Below, piece after piece: positions 1 to 6,921 of a DNA stretch of 29,480 bases. This DNA is from a virus, in IMG/VR virus record IMGVR_UViG_3300044729_000488, positions 1 to 29,480 of that record; one strand, given 5' to 3'. The notes beneath the pieces are model-generated. The model did not search any database, was not told the DNA's origin, and saw only the letters and a program-made list of their open reading frames with translations. How positions within the stretch are numbered: the stretch's first letter is position 1; each line of letters opens with the position of its first letter. A program made the translations under genes and the position numbers.

Positions 1-141
1 CTCAAGCTCAACGAACAAGAAGCCAACAACATCATTCAGCTTTTGGACATTGCTGTGAAAGCTGGCGGTCTCGCCAATGCTGCCGTCGCTTTGCCAATTG
101 TTGAAAAGATCAAGCAAGCCGCTCAACCTAAATCCGAGTAA
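1..141 (+). CDS. Unknown phage protein, C-terminal part only
   Basis: An open frame enters from the left edge and stops at 139-141, giving a 46-residue C-terminal fragment. It begins LKLNEQEANNIIQLLD and is mostly amphipathic helix with an Ala/Leu/Val-rich middle and a basic, Gln-rich end. The start is outside the window. It overlaps the next start codon by one base (TAATG), so it is translated in the same operon as the small membrane proteins that follow. I do not recognise the family well enough to assign a role; similar short helical proteins sit near phage lysis genes, so a role in that cassette is possible. Confidence 0.7.
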   Translation, partial: LKLNEQEANNIIQLLDIAVKAGGLANAAVALPIVEKIKQAAQPKSE

Positions 142-311
142 TGCAAACCGATACCAACAGCAACAGTGGGGTTGGAATTTCTCTGGCTACCGCTGCCGCT
201 GCTGGTGCGGTTTCATTCATCCCGCAACTGACACAGTGGTTCCAACTCGGAGCCGCTGTGTTGGCTTTTATAGCTGCTGCAATTGGACTCTACAAAGCCC
301 TCAAGAAATGA
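141..311 (+). CDS. Small two-helix membrane protein, holin-like
   Basis: A 56-residue protein whose ATG (141-143) shares one base with the upstream stop. After a short polar start (MQTDTNSNS) there is an Ala-rich hydrophobic segment at about residues 10-28, then a second one at about 37-50 (GAAVLAFIAAAIGLY), ending in a basic KALKK tail. Size, two hydrophobic segments and the charged C-terminus fit a small holin or a related inner-membrane lysis protein. The next gene starts inside its stop (ATGA). Assignment rests on topology only; there is no diagnostic motif. Confidence 0.7.
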   Translation: MQTDTNSNSGVGISLATAAAAGAVSFIPQLTQWFQLGAAVLAFIAAAIGLYKALKK

Positions 312-490
312 ACTGGAAAACCACTCTCGCAGGTGTTGGTGCAATCATGGTTGCCGTTGGTGGAGCTATCAAAGCTCTGTTTGACGGCGACCCGTCCACC
401 AACATTGATCTTGCTGCAACCATTGCCGCTGTGACCGTTGGCTTTGGTCTTATTGCCGCAAAGGATGCGGACAAAAAGAAGTCCGAGTGA
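308..490 (+). CDS. Small membrane protein, holin-like
   Basis: A 60-residue protein starting MNWKTTLAGVG. The frame is open upstream, but ATG 308 overlaps the previous stop as ATGA, the coupling used throughout this genome, so it is the chosen start. There are two hydrophobic stretches (residues about 5-23 and 33-51) separated by a polar loop containing FDGDPSTN, and a strongly charged tail (KDADKKKSE). This matches a recurrent small phage protein family usually found beside lysis genes. With its neighbour it may form a holin/antiholin pair, which is inference. Confidence 0.72.
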   Translation: MNWKTTLAGVGAIMVAVGGAIKALFDGDPSTNIDLAATIAAVTVGFGLIAAKDADKKKSE

Positions 491-630
491 ACATCGTCGA
501 GCAGATCATCACCGCTCTCTTAAAGTGGCTGACTGGTCTGGCTAAAACTGAACCCACCGCCGAAGATGCAAAACCAGACAAAGAGCTTAAGCAAAAGCTT
601 CTGGATCGCATTGATCGCGCTGGTAAGTAG
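487..630 (+). CDS. Small amphipathic protein of the lysis cassette
   Basis: A 47-residue protein with a GTG start at 487-489 that overlaps the previous stop (GTGA). The N-terminal 19 residues (MNIVEQIITALLKWLTGLA) form an amphipathic or weakly membrane-seeking helix, and the rest is highly charged (KELKQKLLDRIDRAGK). Its 3-prime 65 bases overlap the lipoprotein gene in another frame. That arrangement recalls the Rz/Rz1 spannin pair, with this as the inner partner, but it is short and lacks a convincing transmembrane helix, so the role is uncertain. Confidence 0.6.
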   Translation: MNIVEQIITALLKWLTGLAKTEPTAEDAKPDKELKQKLLDRIDRAGK

Positions 631-796
631 TTGTGGCTGTGGAACTCGCGTCGTTTACGTCCCCCACGGTGAGCCGGTAAGGCTTGCTGAGACCGTCAAA
701 GCGCGGGTTTGGGTCAAAGGTGCTGACGGTGTTTCTGTTCGCTCCACGGGTCGTATAACGCTGTCAGAAGGTTGGTACGCATTGCCGAAAGACTGA
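566..796 (+). CDS. Putative outer-membrane lipoprotein, spannin-like
   Basis: A 76-residue protein with a clear lipoprotein signal: basic and polar N-terminus (K6, K10), hydrophobic core WIALIALV, then a lipobox V20-S21-S22-C23. The mature part carries VVYVPHGEPVRLAE and ends in SEGWYALPKD. Such small lipoproteins embedded in another frame of the preceding gene (here 65 bases of 487-630) are typical of Rz1-type outer-membrane spannin subunits, which help disrupt the outer membrane at lysis. The start is the first ATG after in-frame stops; no Shine-Dalgarno is present. The lipoprotein call is firm, the spannin role is inferred from context. Confidence 0.75.
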   Translation: MQNQTKSLSKSFWIALIALVSSCGCGTRVVYVPHGEPVRLAETVKARVWVKGADGVSVRSTGRITLSEGWYALPKD

Positions 797-798
797 TT

Positions 799-1299
799 AT
801 GTCGCAACAAGTCATCAACGTTGGTTCAACCGCAAACGACAACAACGGAGACACGCTCCGAGGATCGTGGATCAAAGCTAACGCGAACTTTGATGAGATC
901 TACGCTGCTTTGCCGATGGTGGCTCCGTCAACGTGGGTTCCTACGCTAATTGATTCCGGTGGTGGTCGCACGTTTAACTTTACCGTCAACACTGCTCGAC
1001 GAACGGCTGTCGGTTTTGTTGAGACATTTACTGTTGATCTGACCATCAACTCAGTGAGTGGTTCTGCGACCGGAAACCTGCGGTTGGGTCTTCCTGACGC
1101 TGCGACCTACGACGCTGCTGTGTCCATCTGGTTGGACAATGCGACGAATCAAGCGAAGACTTCTGTGATTGGTAAGGTGGTTGGTGGAACGTCTTACTGC
1201 GAGTTGAGCCATTACGAAAACGGAGACATTACAAGTCTTGCAAGCCAACTCCAAGCCACTTCCCGCATCTTAATTTCTGGGGTCTATTTCACGGCGTGA
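799..1299 (+). CDS. Small tail-fibre-like protein
   Basis: A 166-residue protein. Its N-terminus (INVGSTANDNNGDTLR followed by WIKANANFDEIY) is the motif that opens many phage fibre and appendage proteins. From about residue 46 a WVPTLIDSGGG segment introduces a Ser/Thr/Gly-rich beta domain ending in RILISGVYFTA, resembling the jelly-roll head domains found in fibre proteins. The frame opens at 772, but ATG 799 comes just after the upstream stop and directly precedes the conserved motif, so 799 is preferred. It probably forms or attaches to a short fibre; its placement between lysis and connector genes is unusual. Confidence 0.75.
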   Translation: MSQQVINVGSTANDNNGDTLRGSWIKANANFDEIYAALPMVAPSTWVPTLIDSGGGRTFNFTVNTARRTAVGFVETFTVDLTINSVSGSATGNLRLGLPDAATYDAAVSIWLDNATNQAKTSVIGKVVGGTSYCELSHYENGDITSLASQLQATSRILISGVYFTA

Positions 1300-1751
1300 A
1301 TCTGATCGCTACCAGTCTGCAACTTGGGATGACGGTCCTTCAGGGAGCGATGGGAAATCCATCGTTTCTCTGGCAGGGAGTGCTGGTGCGTTGCCTTCCT
1401 GCTGCGATTACTGATGCAAACTCGGTCATTGCCGGTGGTTTCCAAGATAACGTTCAAGCGCGGATCTTGGTTAAGTTCAGCGACTGGAGATTGGCTGACT
1501 CGACTCTTGTAACCGTTGACGCTTCGGTCTGGTCTTGTGACGTTGGTTTTACTGCTGACCGACTTTTGCAGGAGAGCGGAAGTCTGCTCCTCCAAGAAAA
1601 CACTGACCGCTTGCTTCTTACTTTCGGGAAGATGATTCCGGTTGTGGGTCGTCTTGTGACCTACGATGGTCGCCAAATGCGGATCATGTCGGCTAAGAGA
1701 GACGGCTCCGGTGCTTACTACGCTCTTGAGCTTGGAGCTAAGACCAAATGA
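1296..1751 (+). CDS. Putative head-tail joining protein
   Basis: A 151-residue protein with a GTG start at 1296 overlapping the previous stop (GTGA). Position between capsid-side and tail-side genes corresponds to the lambda FII or stopper slot. The C-terminal part (VVGRLVTYDGRQMRIMSAKRD, then ALELGA) is beta-rich as in such joining proteins. In the middle it has a short internal repeat, LLQES/LLLQEN/RLLL at residues about 90-108, a motif also seen in the small protein at 29012. Function is inferred from synteny plus size; no catalytic motif is present. The antisense ORF covering it is a shadow. Confidence 0.6.
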   Translation: MNLIATSLQLGMTVLQGAMGNPSFLWQGVLVRCLPAAITDANSVIAGGFQDNVQARILVKFSDWRLADSTLVTVDASVWSCDVGFTADRLLQESGSLLLQENTDRLLLTFGKMIPVVGRLVTYDGRQMRIMSAKRDGSGAYYALELGAKTK

Positions 1752-2533
1752 CTCCACTTATTGTTGTTGATGTCAGCCGGTTTTCTGAAGCTTGGAAGCA
1801 ATATCTTCGGCTTACCAGCCGCGCATTGCCAGAAGTCATCAATGCTCGCACGTTCTACATGATGTTGCGGATGTATTGCTTGCTTCCGCCAAAGTCCCCC
1901 CAATCAGCAAGAAACAAAGTATTGGATTATTTGGACAGGTATGTTCTAAAGCTCCGCAAAAAGAGCAAAAAAAGCGGCAAATATCTTGGAAGAAACAGAG
2001 CTTTGCGAGTGGTACACTTGATTGCTCAAGCAAGAAACGCAAAAGAAGGAAAAGAGGGATTGTATGGTCCTACGATGCGTAAAGCTGCTGGAAAGCTTCG
2101 CCGTCGCGCTGCTGGTTCAGTTGGTTACCTCAAGTCTGCTGTAACCAAAGCAATCAAGAAGCTGTCTCCGTCGTTTCAGCAATTTGGTGGAACAAGACGA
2201 TTTGCAAAAGGTTCTGCTGGTGTTCGTGCTGTGGCTGGAAATCAAGCTTTGATTAATCTGGCAAATGAGTATGGATTGCCGCAGGAAAACGTTTCAATGC
2301 ATCGCGGGTCTTCCGCTTATGCTTATTGGGCAAAAGCTGGATTCAATCCATATACTCATGTTAGATTGAATATTGGCGTTGCAGATAACCAGACTGGCCG
2401 TGTAAACGCGATCTACGCGAAAGCAATGCAACAAGCTTACAACGACGAAGCAAGAGAGCTTGAAGACCATATCCGCGCAAAGCTTCAAGAAGCCGCTGTG
2501 CCTCTTGAGAAATATGGAGTTACTGTTCAATGA
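1748..2533 (+). CDS. Putative neck or tail-completion protein
   Basis: A 261-residue protein starting in an ATGA overlap with the previous gene. Residues about 60-140 are very basic (runs of Lys/Arg around LKLRKKSKKSGKYLG and KAAGKLRRRAAGS), and the C-terminal third is helical and charged (DEARELEDHIRAKLQEAA). It lies in the slot of lambda Z or HK97 gp10-type proteins, between the joining protein and tail terminator, so a neck/tail-completion role is the best guess. The 5-prime half is A-rich compared with its neighbours, with many AAA/AAG codons. No domain is recognised with certainty. Confidence 0.6.
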   Translation: MTPLIVVDVSRFSEAWKQYLRLTSRALPEVINARTFYMMLRMYCLLPPKSPQSARNKVLDYLDRYVLKLRKKSKKSGKYLGRNRALRVVHLIAQARNAKEGKEGLYGPTMRKAAGKLRRRAAGSVGYLKSAVTKAIKKLSPSFQQFGGTRRFAKGSAGVRAVAGNQALINLANEYGLPQENVSMHRGSSAYAYWAKAGFNPYTHVRLNIGVADNQTGRVNAIYAKAMQQAYNDEARELEDHIRAKLQEAAVPLEKYGVTVQ

Positions 2534-3012
2534 ATGGCGTTGCTCTTAGAACTGAACGCGCTCTTGTCGATTGGCTATCTGCTCAAGACTGGTCTGCGTC
2601 TCCGCTTGGAACCCCAACCTGTTTGACGAGCTACGGTCATGGAGCGTTTGCAGATCCAGACTTGGAAGACCAAATGCCGGACTTCCCGCGCATCGTTGTT
2701 CGCTCATCGACTGCGGTTCCGGTTCATCCTATTGACCGGACTTGCGAAGTGGATGTAACCGCTACGCTTCAGCTTTCCGCTGACGATACTCCCGAATACA
2801 ACGTGTTGGCTACCGTTGCAGCGTTTGAAGACATCCTGCAACCGCTATTCGTTGACGACAATATTTCAGAATTGAACGCTGGAGAATACGACCCATCCGG
2901 TGGCTTTGTTGCATACTTTGCAACGCCAACAGACTTTGGAGTGAATGACACTAGCGAAAGAGCTAGAACTTTCTCGCGTTCAATGCGAATCTTTGCAGCA
3001 GCAAACTCATAA
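2530..3012 (+). CDS. Putative tail terminator protein
   Basis: A 160-residue protein with an ATGA-coupled start. It opens with an amphipathic helix (LRTERALVDWLSAQDW), followed by beta-strand-rich sequence (PRIVVRSSTAVPVHP, CEVDVTATLQLSADD) and a later helix (ATVAAFEDILQPLF). This helix-strand layout and length match the gpU-like tail terminator family, which caps the tail tube and joins it to the head. It directly precedes the candidate tail-tube gene, as expected. Assignment combines fold pattern and gene order; there is no active site to confirm it. Confidence 0.6.
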   Translation: MNGVALRTERALVDWLSAQDWSASPLGTPTCLTSYGHGAFADPDLEDQMPDFPRIVVRSSTAVPVHPIDRTCEVDVTATLQLSADDTPEYNVLATVAAFEDILQPLFVDDNISELNAGEYDPSGGFVAYFATPTDFGVNDTSERARTFSRSMRIFAAANS

Positions 3013-3024
3013 CACACTAACAAC

Positions 3025-3501
3025 ATGGCACTTTCAAAAGGTCTTGCGCTAGTATACGGCGCAAAAGGAACCATCAAGCTGTACACGGTTGGGGTCGCAA
3101 ACGCTCTTACCGAAATCACCACCGGAACCATCACGACGATTGAGAGTTACGACGCTTCGCATGAGGCCGATGTCGAGCAAATCAAGAATTCTGCTGGTGA
3201 GGTTGTGGCTCAAGTCTCGGCCAATGAGCGCATTTCACTCAACATCACCTTTATCCCGAGTGCCTCCACTTTTGCCCAAGCTAAGTTGGCCGCGAGCCTC
3301 CCCAAAGTGAATGGGTATGCAGCTATTGCCGGAAGTGATGCAACCACTGTTGGCGGTGGTTCTATTGATGGTGATTACGTTTATTCGGGAGGTGGAAGCG
3401 TTAAGTTCACCAGCAGCGGTAAGGTCATGGTTACTATTACCGTGACCAAGTATCTCGACGCTTCCGCTTTGACCGGAACCGCCGCTGTCTTCACGCTGTA
3501 A
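3025..3501 (+). CDS. Putative major tail tube protein
   Basis: A 158-residue protein rich in Ala, Thr, Ser and Gly with few charges, dominated by predicted beta strands (YGAKGTIKLYTVG, RISLNITFIPS, KVMVTITVTKYL). Composition, size and position immediately before the tail-assembly and tape-measure genes fit a siphovirus tail-tube protein. It has its own leader: the ATG follows an A/C-rich stretch (cacactaacaacATG) with no Shine-Dalgarno, a type of start that recurs in front of the highly expressed or first genes here. It is the best candidate in the window for the tube. Confidence 0.65.
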   Translation: MALSKGLALVYGAKGTIKLYTVGVANALTEITTGTITTIESYDASHEADVEQIKNSAGEVVAQVSANERISLNITFIPSASTFAQAKLAASLPKVNGYAAIAGSDATTVGGGSIDGDYVYSGGGSVKFTSSGKVMVTITVTKYLDASALTGTAAVFTL

Positions 3502-3504
3502 TCT

Positions 3505-4056
3505 GTGGCAGATCTCGCAAAGATCTTAGCTGAGACTGGACCTCAAGCACCAATTGTGCTTGGGGTTCGACTTGTTCCCTACACCGTAGGTCATGCAATA
3601 GTGCTGCAACGGTTGGGTTCGCCATTTGTCATGGGTGGCGAGATTCAACCAGAAAACTTGGTGGAGGCTGTGACCGTTTGCTCACAGTCTCCACTTGAGT
3701 CCATTCGATCCATCAAGTCTCGTTGGAGCGGTTTGATGCTGTGGCTGTGGGGAAAGCGTATTGAGCGGATGAATGTTCTTGCCGAATGCGACAAGTTTCA
3801 GCTTTGGCTTAAAGAACAGTCAACCGCTCCCGAAGTGCTGATGGAAAGCGGCAGCAAGTCAAAGCGTCCGGCAATGCCATGGCCCGAACGGGTTCTTGTT
3901 GGATGTCTCAATATTGGGATTGCTCCTGACGATGCGATCCAGATGCCTCTTGGTGACGCAGAAAGGCTGATTCTAGCTCACGCAGAGATGATGGGTCACG
4001 TTCAGTTGTGGGACGATCAAAGCGAAGCAATCTGGCAGAGCCAACAATCCAATTGA
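3505..4056 (+). CDS. Putative tail assembly protein (gpG position)
   Basis: A 183-residue protein starting at GTG 3505, three bases after the tail-tube stop. It is mostly helical (AIVLQRLGSPFVMGG, VLAECDKFQLWLKEQ, DAERLILAHAEMMGH) and contains several Trp residues. It lies between tail tube and tape measure, where siphoviruses encode the G/GT tail assembly chaperones. I looked for a slippery heptamer near its 3-prime end that could fuse it to a T-like extension and saw none, and the next gene begins two bases later, so a frameshifted form is not supported. Confidence 0.55.
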   Translation: MADLAKILAETGPQAPIVLGVRLVPYTVGHAIVLQRLGSPFVMGGEIQPENLVEAVTVCSQSPLESIRSIKSRWSGLMLWLWGKRIERMNVLAECDKFQLWLKEQSTAPEVLMESGSKSKRPAMPWPERVLVGCLNIGIAPDDAIQMPLGDAERLILAHAEMMGHVQLWDDQSEAIWQSQQSN

Positions 4057-4057
4057 T

Positions 4058-5128
4058 ATGGGAATACTTTCAATGCTGTTCAAGATTGGCGTTGATGCCA
4101 CCAAGTTTGAGATGGATCTCAAACGGGTTCAAAGTCTTGGCGAGAAGTTTGGTAATAGCTTCAAATCAGCGGTTACGAGCAAACTTGGGCAAGCATTGAC
4201 AGTTGGAGCCGTTGTCGGTTTTGCAAAAAGCGTAATGGATGCGGCTGATAGGATCAAAGACTTGTCAGATCAGTTAAACATTACGACAAACGATGTCCAG
4301 CGATTGCAGATTTTGTCTGGCGAAACAGGGATCAAGTTTGAGCAGTTTGCGGACATTCTTGAGAAGACGGCAAAGGCAAGAATTGAAGCAACAAGCGGAG
4401 ATGAAGCTCAGATCAAAAGCATGAAAGCTCTTGGTGTTTCGATGTCTGATCTTACAAATGATCAGATTTCAAACATTCAATTGAGCATCAAGCTTGCAAG
4501 TGCATACAAAGACTCTGGTCAGTCTGCTCAAGCAACAACAGCAATAACTGATTTATACGGAACAAAACTAAGGGCTGCTGCTGCTGCGTTGGCTGATTAT
4601 GAAAGCACAGCAAACAGAGACTTTATCTCTGAAAAGACGATAGCAGACCTCTCAAAGAGCAATGACTTGTTAGATGAGCAGTATCGCAGATTGAAAGCAA
4701 TAAGCTCACCCACAATTGCTGCTGGATTGAAGGTAACCGCTGACGCTTTGGAAAACCTGTTGTCTGGAGTAAATTCCAATGCGTTGGATCAATACGCAGC
4801 AGTTGCGTCTGGACAGGTGAATCCAACAAAAGGAACGTTTATGCAATCGGCATTAGCGTTTAGCAAAAGCTCTTTAGCATCAAAGTTTGCAAACACGCTT
4901 AACGATACAACAAACAATCCACCTCCGATTTCAGAGCCTAAATTTGAGCGTGTTAAGGGGGACAAATTCTCTTTTGGCGGACCTCAAGACTCTCTTGCTC
5001 GCATTGGCGGATTCACTGGCTTTCAATCGTCTCAAGACACTGCAATCAGAAATGCAATTGAGCAGACGCTTCAGTTGAAGCTAATCGTCAAGAACACGGA
5101 CAAGACTGCCAACAACACGCGAGACTGA
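4058..5128 (+). CDS. Tape measure protein, short
   Basis: A 356-residue protein with the usual tape-measure opening: an N-terminal segment MGILSMLFKIGVDATKFEMD, amphipathic helix, then a small hydrophobic segment (LTVGAVVGFAKSVMDAADR at about residues 48-66) and the DLSDQLNITTNDVQRLQ motif common in phage tape measures. Long helical stretches follow, then a Ser/Asn-rich C-terminus. Tape measures set tail length; at about 0.15 nm per residue this one would give a tail of roughly 50 nm, short for a siphovirus. The middle of the gene is A-rich. It precedes minor tail genes, as expected. Confidence 0.8.
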   Translation: MGILSMLFKIGVDATKFEMDLKRVQSLGEKFGNSFKSAVTSKLGQALTVGAVVGFAKSVMDAADRIKDLSDQLNITTNDVQRLQILSGETGIKFEQFADILEKTAKARIEATSGDEAQIKSMKALGVSMSDLTNDQISNIQLSIKLASAYKDSGQSAQATTAITDLYGTKLRAAAAALADYESTANRDFISEKTIADLSKSNDLLDEQYRRLKAISSPTIAAGLKVTADALENLLSGVNSNALDQYAAVASGQVNPTKGTFMQSALAFSKSSLASKFANTLNDTTNNPPPISEPKFERVKGDKFSFGGPQDSLARIGGFTGFQSSQDTAIRNAIEQTLQLKLIVKNTDKTANNTRD

Positions 5129-5129
5129 T

Positions 5130-5957
5130 ATGGCAACGATCAAAACGAGCGACATAGATCTTTCTGCGGTATCATCTGGATACATTGAGATATCCCGCGA
5201 GTACAACAACGGAGATGGCACTGGTCGTTTCATTACCTACAAGTATCGCGGGAGCAAAGACGCTTTGCGGCTTGCGTCTGTTAATTGGGTTTCTGCTGGT
5301 GGCAAATATCAAATCACTGAAGACGGTCCTTATTCGACTGCAACTGTAACGTTTTCAGGGGTTAACTTTAACCCTAACAGCCCAACCGCTCAGGGTCCAT
5401 TAGACGAAGACGATCCTGCTCAGCGGTATGAGTTCCGCACAGAATACGTTGATGCATCGTTATTTGAGCTTCCTGCCGTCCGCGCTGAAGCCAAAAAGAA
5501 TCTTGATACTGAGTTGTACTTTGCAGCAGTGAAGCAAGCTGGAGACGATCCGAAGAACAACAAGTTGCCGCTGCTTGAAACTCAATTCCCGCTGGCTCAC
5601 AAGTTGGTTAGGAGATTGGCTAGAGGTCAAAGCAGCTTCCAGACTTCCAGAGTGTCTCTAACTCGGATCTCTACTTACTCTGCCCGAAACGGTCTTCCTG
5701 CTACTCCTCCGATCATCTCGGCAATCTACGATTCAATCACGCTCGCAAACCGGAATGGATTTCCGCAAGTTGTGCGTAACGTGATGCCTCAAGCACCGTT
5801 GGACCCGTTGCTGACTCCAGACGAGACCGCTTGGGCTTGGTTGAAAACCAACGATTCAACCAGCTTGATGATTAAGACCAACCAAGTCGAAAGAAACGAG
5901 ACTTGGACCTTTGCAGCGTGGGACCTTTTCGCGTATCCATACAACCCAGCATTCTAA
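5130..5957 (+). CDS. Minor tail protein, unknown role
   Basis: A 275-residue protein that starts one base after the tape-measure stop (tgatATG). The N-terminal half is beta-rich and acidic (YIEISREYNNGDGTG, KYQITEDGPYSTATVTFSG); the C-terminal half has a basic helix (LAHKLVRRLARG) and a Trp/Tyr-rich end (ETWTFAAWDLFAYPYNPAF). Being the first gene after the tape measure, it occupies the distal-tail or tail-tip position, but I do not recognise the family. A hub or baseplate role is possible by location only. Confidence 0.7.
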   Translation: MATIKTSDIDLSAVSSGYIEISREYNNGDGTGRFITYKYRGSKDALRLASVNWVSAGGKYQITEDGPYSTATVTFSGVNFNPNSPTAQGPLDEDDPAQRYEFRTEYVDASLFELPAVRAEAKKNLDTELYFAAVKQAGDDPKNNKLPLLETQFPLAHKLVRRLARGQSSFQTSRVSLTRISTYSARNGLPATPPIISAIYDSITLANRNGFPQVVRNVMPQAPLDPLLTPDETAWAWLKTNDSTSLMIKTNQVERNETWTFAAWDLFAYPYNPAF

Positions 5958-5969
5958 CACTTACACACT

Positions 5970-6329
5970 ATGGCAGACGAAATTCAACTGACGGCTCGCT
6001 TGTACGCTTCCAAAGGTGGCGCGTATCTCCCGAGCGTGACTTACACCAAATCCGCAACGATGGTTGGAACCGACATGGGTTCTCAGACTCAATTGATCGG
6101 AACCACCGTTGAAGCGTTGGACGTTCCTGTTGATGTCTCCAGCCCGTACAAGCTGTTGATCTCCAATCTGGATTCCACCAACTTTGTTGAGTTGGGTTTT
6201 GTTTCTGGAACCTACACGATGCGGATTCCTGCTGGCGAGACGCTCTTGATGCCATACGTCAGCGCGACTCTGTATCTCAAAGCGGATACCAGCAACGTGA
6301 CGATTCAAGCGACGTTCTGCGAGATCTAA
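5970..6329 (+). CDS. Small tail protein, paralogue A
   Basis: A 119-residue all-beta protein (MADEIQLTARLYASKGG ... GTDMGSQTQLIGTT ... PYKLLISNLDSTNFVELG ... RIPAGETLLMP ... FCEI). It is clearly homologous along its whole length to the next protein, so the two arose by tandem duplication. Start ATG 5970 follows the A/C-rich leader ctaacacttacacact. The pattern of an IPAGE-type loop near the C-terminus is common in small virion proteins that decorate or link tail parts. Function unknown; a structural role is likely. Confidence 0.78.
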   Translation: MADEIQLTARLYASKGGAYLPSVTYTKSATMVGTDMGSQTQLIGTTVEALDVPVDVSSPYKLLISNLDSTNFVELGFVSGTYTMRIPAGETLLMPYVSATLYLKADTSNVTIQATFCEI

Positions 6330-6340
6330 CCGTTTGAGAT

Positions 6341-6706
6341 ATGGCGAACGAAATTGAAATGACAGCGCGGTTGTATGCGTCAAAGAATGGCGCATCTATC
6401 AACCCGCAGACGTTCACTACTACGGTGAATATGACTGGAACCGACATGGGTCAGAATACCCAAGACATCGGTTCTGGTGCGGATGAACTGCTTGATATCG
6501 CTGCGGATCTCTCGCTTCCATACAAAGTCTTGATCTACAACATGGACCTTCAGAATGCGGTCTATGTTGGTGTTTCGACTCCGTACCAGTTCCAAATTCC
6601 TGCCGGTGAGTTCATGTTGATTCCTCGAGTTGATGCCAACTTGTATCTAAAAGCTGTTATCAGCGGATCGACGGTCAAGATATTCGCTCAATTCTGTGAG
6701 ATCTAA
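6341..6706 (+). CDS. Small tail protein, paralogue B
   Basis: A 121-residue protein homologous to the preceding one: shared M-A-x-E-I, TARLYASK, GTDMG, IPAGE, LYLKA and terminal FCEI. The differences concentrate on loops (for example GSGADELLDIAADLSL versus TTVEALDVPVDVSS), as expected if the two copies contact different partners or form a heteromeric ring. It starts at ATG 6341, 11 bases after its twin, with no Shine-Dalgarno, and its stop overlaps the next start (TAATG). Confidence 0.78.
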   Translation: MANEIEMTARLYASKNGASINPQTFTTTVNMTGTDMGQNTQDIGSGADELLDIAADLSLPYKVLIYNMDLQNAVYVGVSTPYQFQIPAGEFMLIPRVDANLYLKAVISGSTVKIFAQFCEI

Positions 6707-6918
6707 TGGCTGTAACGCTTCCATCTAAGGTTGCAGAGCGTGGTATGAAAGCCGATCACGCTCGCGCCATCAATCAACTGATTGACGCAGTTCGCAAGAT
6801 CCAGTTGGTTGCTGGACCGGATCAAGCTATTGAGCAGACTCCGAACGGGACGACCATCAAGATAAAGCAAGCTCCTCAGACAATTGTGGGTGGTACTCCT
6901 GACGACTTCTTTTATTGA
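6706..6918 (+). CDS. Small tail-operon protein, unknown
   Basis: A 70-residue protein starting MAVTLPSKVAERGM in a TAATG overlap with the preceding paralogue. It has an N-terminal helix (HARAINQLIDAVRKIQLVAG) followed by a short strand region (NGTTIKIKQAP) and a hydrophobic DDFFY terminus. Short proteins of this build occur before large tail proteins in many phages and could be an adaptor or trimerising stalk, but no function can be assigned from the sequence. Confidence 0.7.
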   Translation: MAVTLPSKVAERGMKADHARAINQLIDAVRKIQLVAGPDQAIEQTPNGTTIKIKQAPQTIVGGTPDDFFY

Positions 6919-6921
6919 TGT

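Noticed and set aside
1284-1757. 157-codon - strand ORF covering the joining-protein gene
   Set aside because: Complete antisense overlap with a gene that is start/stop-coupled on both sides; all other genes are on the + strand.
4000-4060. Programmed frameshift in the tail assembly gene
   Set aside because: No slippery heptamer near the 3-prime end and no suitable extension frame; the tape measure starts two bases after the stop.
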